Assembly: GCA_963747735.1 (NCBI GenBank)
Contig: CAVVGE010000018.1
Span: 6,895 to 70,894, forward strand
Source of the DNA: AP-15 sp963747735
GTDB taxonomy: Bacteria; Pseudomonadota; Alphaproteobacteria; ATCC43930; CGMCC-115725
Direction: 5' to 3'
DNA: 64,000 nt
The notes under the pieces are model-generated. The model saw only the letters and a list, made by a program, of their open reading frames with translations. It made no database searches and was not told where the DNA came from. Position numbers and translations under genes: made by a program. Positions 61,976-64,000 of the stretch are shown here, one piece after another; the first letter of the stretch is position 1; each line of letters begins with the position of its first letter.

Positions 61976-63945
61976 TATCATTCCGTCGAAAAATACCTCG
62001 CTTCGGGGATGATCCGCGGCATCGGCCCGGTCTACGCCGCGAAGATGGTCAAGGCGTTCGGCGAAAAAGTGTTTGATGTCATCGAGGTTGAGCCCGATCG
62101 GCTGCGCGAGGTGCCCGGCATCGGCCCGAGGCGCCTCACGCTGATCACCAGCGCCTGGGCCGAGCAGAAGATCGTGCGGGAGATCATGGTGCTCCTGCAC
62201 AACAATGGCGTGGGCACCGCCCGCGCGGTCCGCATCTTCAAGACTTACGGCGCCGACGCCGTGCAGGTCATGACCGAAAACCCTATCGCCTCGCGCGCGA
62301 CATCCGCGGCATCGGCTTCAAGACGGCGGATGCGATCGCCATGAAGCTCGGTATCGAGAAGACGGCGATGATCCGCGTGCGCGCCGGGATATCCTACGCC
62401 CTCACCGAAGCGATGGATGAAGGCCATTGTGGCTTGCCCACCGAGGAGCTGGCGCCGTTGGCTGTTGAGCTGCTCGCTGTCCCCGAGATGCTAGTTCGGA
62501 CAGCGCTGGATCTCGAGCTGGCCGAGACGACAGTGATTGCCGACACCGTCGGCGAGACGGCGTGCATCTTCCTCGCCGGCTTGCACCGCGCCGAGCAGGT
62601 GATTGCCGCGCGGATCCGGCGCCTCGCGAGTGGAACGCTGCCCTGGCCGTACATCGACCCTGAGAAGGCGCTGCCGTGGGTCGAGCGGAAGACCGGCTTG
62701 TTGCTGGCCGAAAGTCAGACCGCCGCGATCCGTCTCGCCTTGATCTCCAAGGTCCTTGTTATTACCGGGGGACCTGGCGTCGGCAAAACGACAATCGTCA
62801 ACTCGATTTTGCGCATCCTGGCCGCCAAAGGCGTCGGCCTGTCGCTGTGCGCCCCGACCGGCCGGGCTGCCAAACGCATGACCGAAGCGACCGGGTTCGA
62901 AGCCAAAACCATTCACCGACTGCTCGAAGTGGACCCCAAGACCGGCGCCTTCAAGCGCGATAGCAACAATCCGCTCGCCTGCGACCTGCTGGTCGTCGAC
63001 GAGACATCGATGGTCGACATCATGCTGATGCAGGCGTTGATGAAGGCGGTGCCAAATCATGCCGCGCTGCTGATCGTCGGCGACATCGACCAGCTTCCTT
63101 CGGTCGGTCCGGGTCAGGTTTTGACCGACATCATCACGTCGGGTGCCGTGCCGGTGGTGCGATTGACCGAGGTTTTTCGGCAGGCGGCTCAAAGCCGCAT
63201 CATCAGCAGCGCGCACCGGATCAATGCGGGCTCCCTCCCCGACCTCTCCAGGCCGGAGGGCGACAGCGACTTTTATTTCGTGCCGGCGGCCGACCCGGAA
63301 ACTGCCGTGCCGCGGATCATTGAATTGGTGAAAACGCGCATTCCGCAGCGCTTCGGCCTCGATCCGGTCCACGACATCCAGGTGCTGTGCCCGATGAACC
63401 GTGGCGGCGCCGGCGCGCGCGCTCTGAATATCGAATTGCAGGCGACGTTGAACCCCGCCGGCGAACGCAAGGTCGAGCGCTTCGGTTGGACCTTCGCCCC
63501 GGGCGACAAAATCATGCAGATCGAGAACGATTACGACAAAGAGGTCTACAACGGCGATGTCGGCTATATCGACGATGTCGATCCCGACGCCGGCGAAGTG
63601 CACGCCCGGTTCGACGGCCGCGCCGTCACATATGGCTTTGGCGAGCTCGACACGCTGGTCCCGGCCTATGCCGCGACGATCCACAAGAGCCAAGGGTCCG
63701 AATATCCGGCCGTCGTGATCCCTGTCCTGACCCAGCACTATACGATGCTGCAGCGGAACCTGCTCTATACCGGCGTGACCCGAGGGAAGCGGCTGGTTGT
63801 GCTCGTGGGCCAAAAGAAGGCGGTGGCCATCGCCGTGCGCAATGCATCGGGACGACGGCGGTGGTCGAAATTGAGCGAATGGTTGGCGGTCAGCGGCGGG
63901 ACAGGGTCATCGTCATCCGCCCGGCTGCCGGCAAGCGCGCGGTGA
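61976..63945 (+). pseudogene. recD2: RecD2-like DNA helicase, 5'-truncated and frameshifted
   Basis: The reading enters without a start codon at KYLASGMIRGIGPVYAAKMV (helix-hairpin-helix 1) and PDRLREVPGIGPRRLTLITS. Loss of one C in a CCCC run near 62284 shifts the frame to YRLARDIRGIGFKTADAIAM. An open 534-residue part from the ATG at 62341 has all helicase motifs: VITGGPGVGKTTIVNSI (I), LCAPTGRAAKRMTEATG (Ia), LLVVDETSMVDIML (II), LIVGDIDQLPSVGPGQVL (III), AYAATIHKSQGSEYPAVVIP (V) and LYTGVTRGKRLVVLVG (VI). The missing N-terminal OB part (about 90 residues) shows truncation. Confidence 0.85.
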
Positions 63946-64000
63946 GGGCCCAGGGCACCTCGCCCAAATCTTGCTTGTGATAGAGGACGTTATCACTAGC

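Noticed and set aside
1..64000. CRISPR array, tRNA or rRNA genes
   Set aside because: No regularly spaced direct repeats of 25-40 bp, no cloverleaf-like sequence and no rRNA signature were seen on either strand.

Overview
The window is a GC-rich stretch of about 64 kb that looks like the accessory genome of an alphaproteobacterium, most likely a Hyphomicrobiales/Bradyrhizobium-like organism. This rests on a RepC-type replicon, the rhizobial-plasmid gene set DUF736 / SLOG (DUF2493) / toprim / methylase-helicase / ParB, the style of the AraC regulators, and IS66, IS21, IS110, IS5 and IS1595 elements. Taxonomy is inferred from family content only. No rRNA, tRNA or CRISPR array was seen.

Region 1 (1-16.5 kb) is a degraded plasmid or integrative-element backbone, almost all on the minus strand: repC (cut by the window edge, frameshifted), a candidate counter-transcribed RNA with promoter and terminator between repC and the partition genes, two small ribbon-helix-helix-type proteins, parA, DUF736, a PLD-type nuclease, a SLOG protein, a toprim protein, a giant methylase/helicase pseudogene with at least seven frameshifts, and a frameshifted parB. 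It ends with two broken toxin-antitoxin loci: DUF6516 plus winged helix, and AbiEi plus an AbiEii stub.

Region 2 (16.5-22 kb) mixes scraps (SRAP, VirB11, a Y-family polymerase, a frameshifted tyrosine recombinase) with an intact membrane-anchored protein, a PEP-CTERM protein and a double cold-shock-domain protein.

Region 3 (22.6-37 kb) is almost free of lesions. It holds two related AraC-type regulators, a four-gene run (small protein / DyP-type peroxidase / amidotransferase-like protein / BASS-type transporter), a DUF502 protein, a four-gene envelope run (2TM ion channel / AI-2E-type permease / HlyD-type adaptor / DUF2955 protein), and a plus-strand series of small exported proteins and a lipoprotein. 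Paralogues of several of these recur at 46.6-48.9 kb, so the two areas are related by duplication.

Region 4 (37-54 kb) is an insertion-sequence graveyard. An IS5-family transposase gene is split by two later insertions, a complete IS66 element (38702-41767, 8-bp target duplication) and a complete IS21 element (42410-45049, 8-bp target duplication). An IS3 copy, IS110 copies and a Tn3-family element with perfect 46-bp inverted repeats lie around them. An alpha-carbonic anhydrase and small exported proteins survive between.

Region 5 (54-64 kb) carries a NIPSNAP protein, a J-domain-less DnaJ C-terminal protein, a complete Y-family DNA polymerase, a Fic protein, a truncated TcmP, an IS1595 transposase remnant whose stop codon overlaps the start of a fused DNA methyltransferase/Mrr-like nuclease, and a 5'-truncated, frameshifted RecD2 helicase. 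The fused methyltransferase-nuclease, the peroxidase operon, the paralogous small exported families and the nested insertion sequences are the parts most worth a second look.
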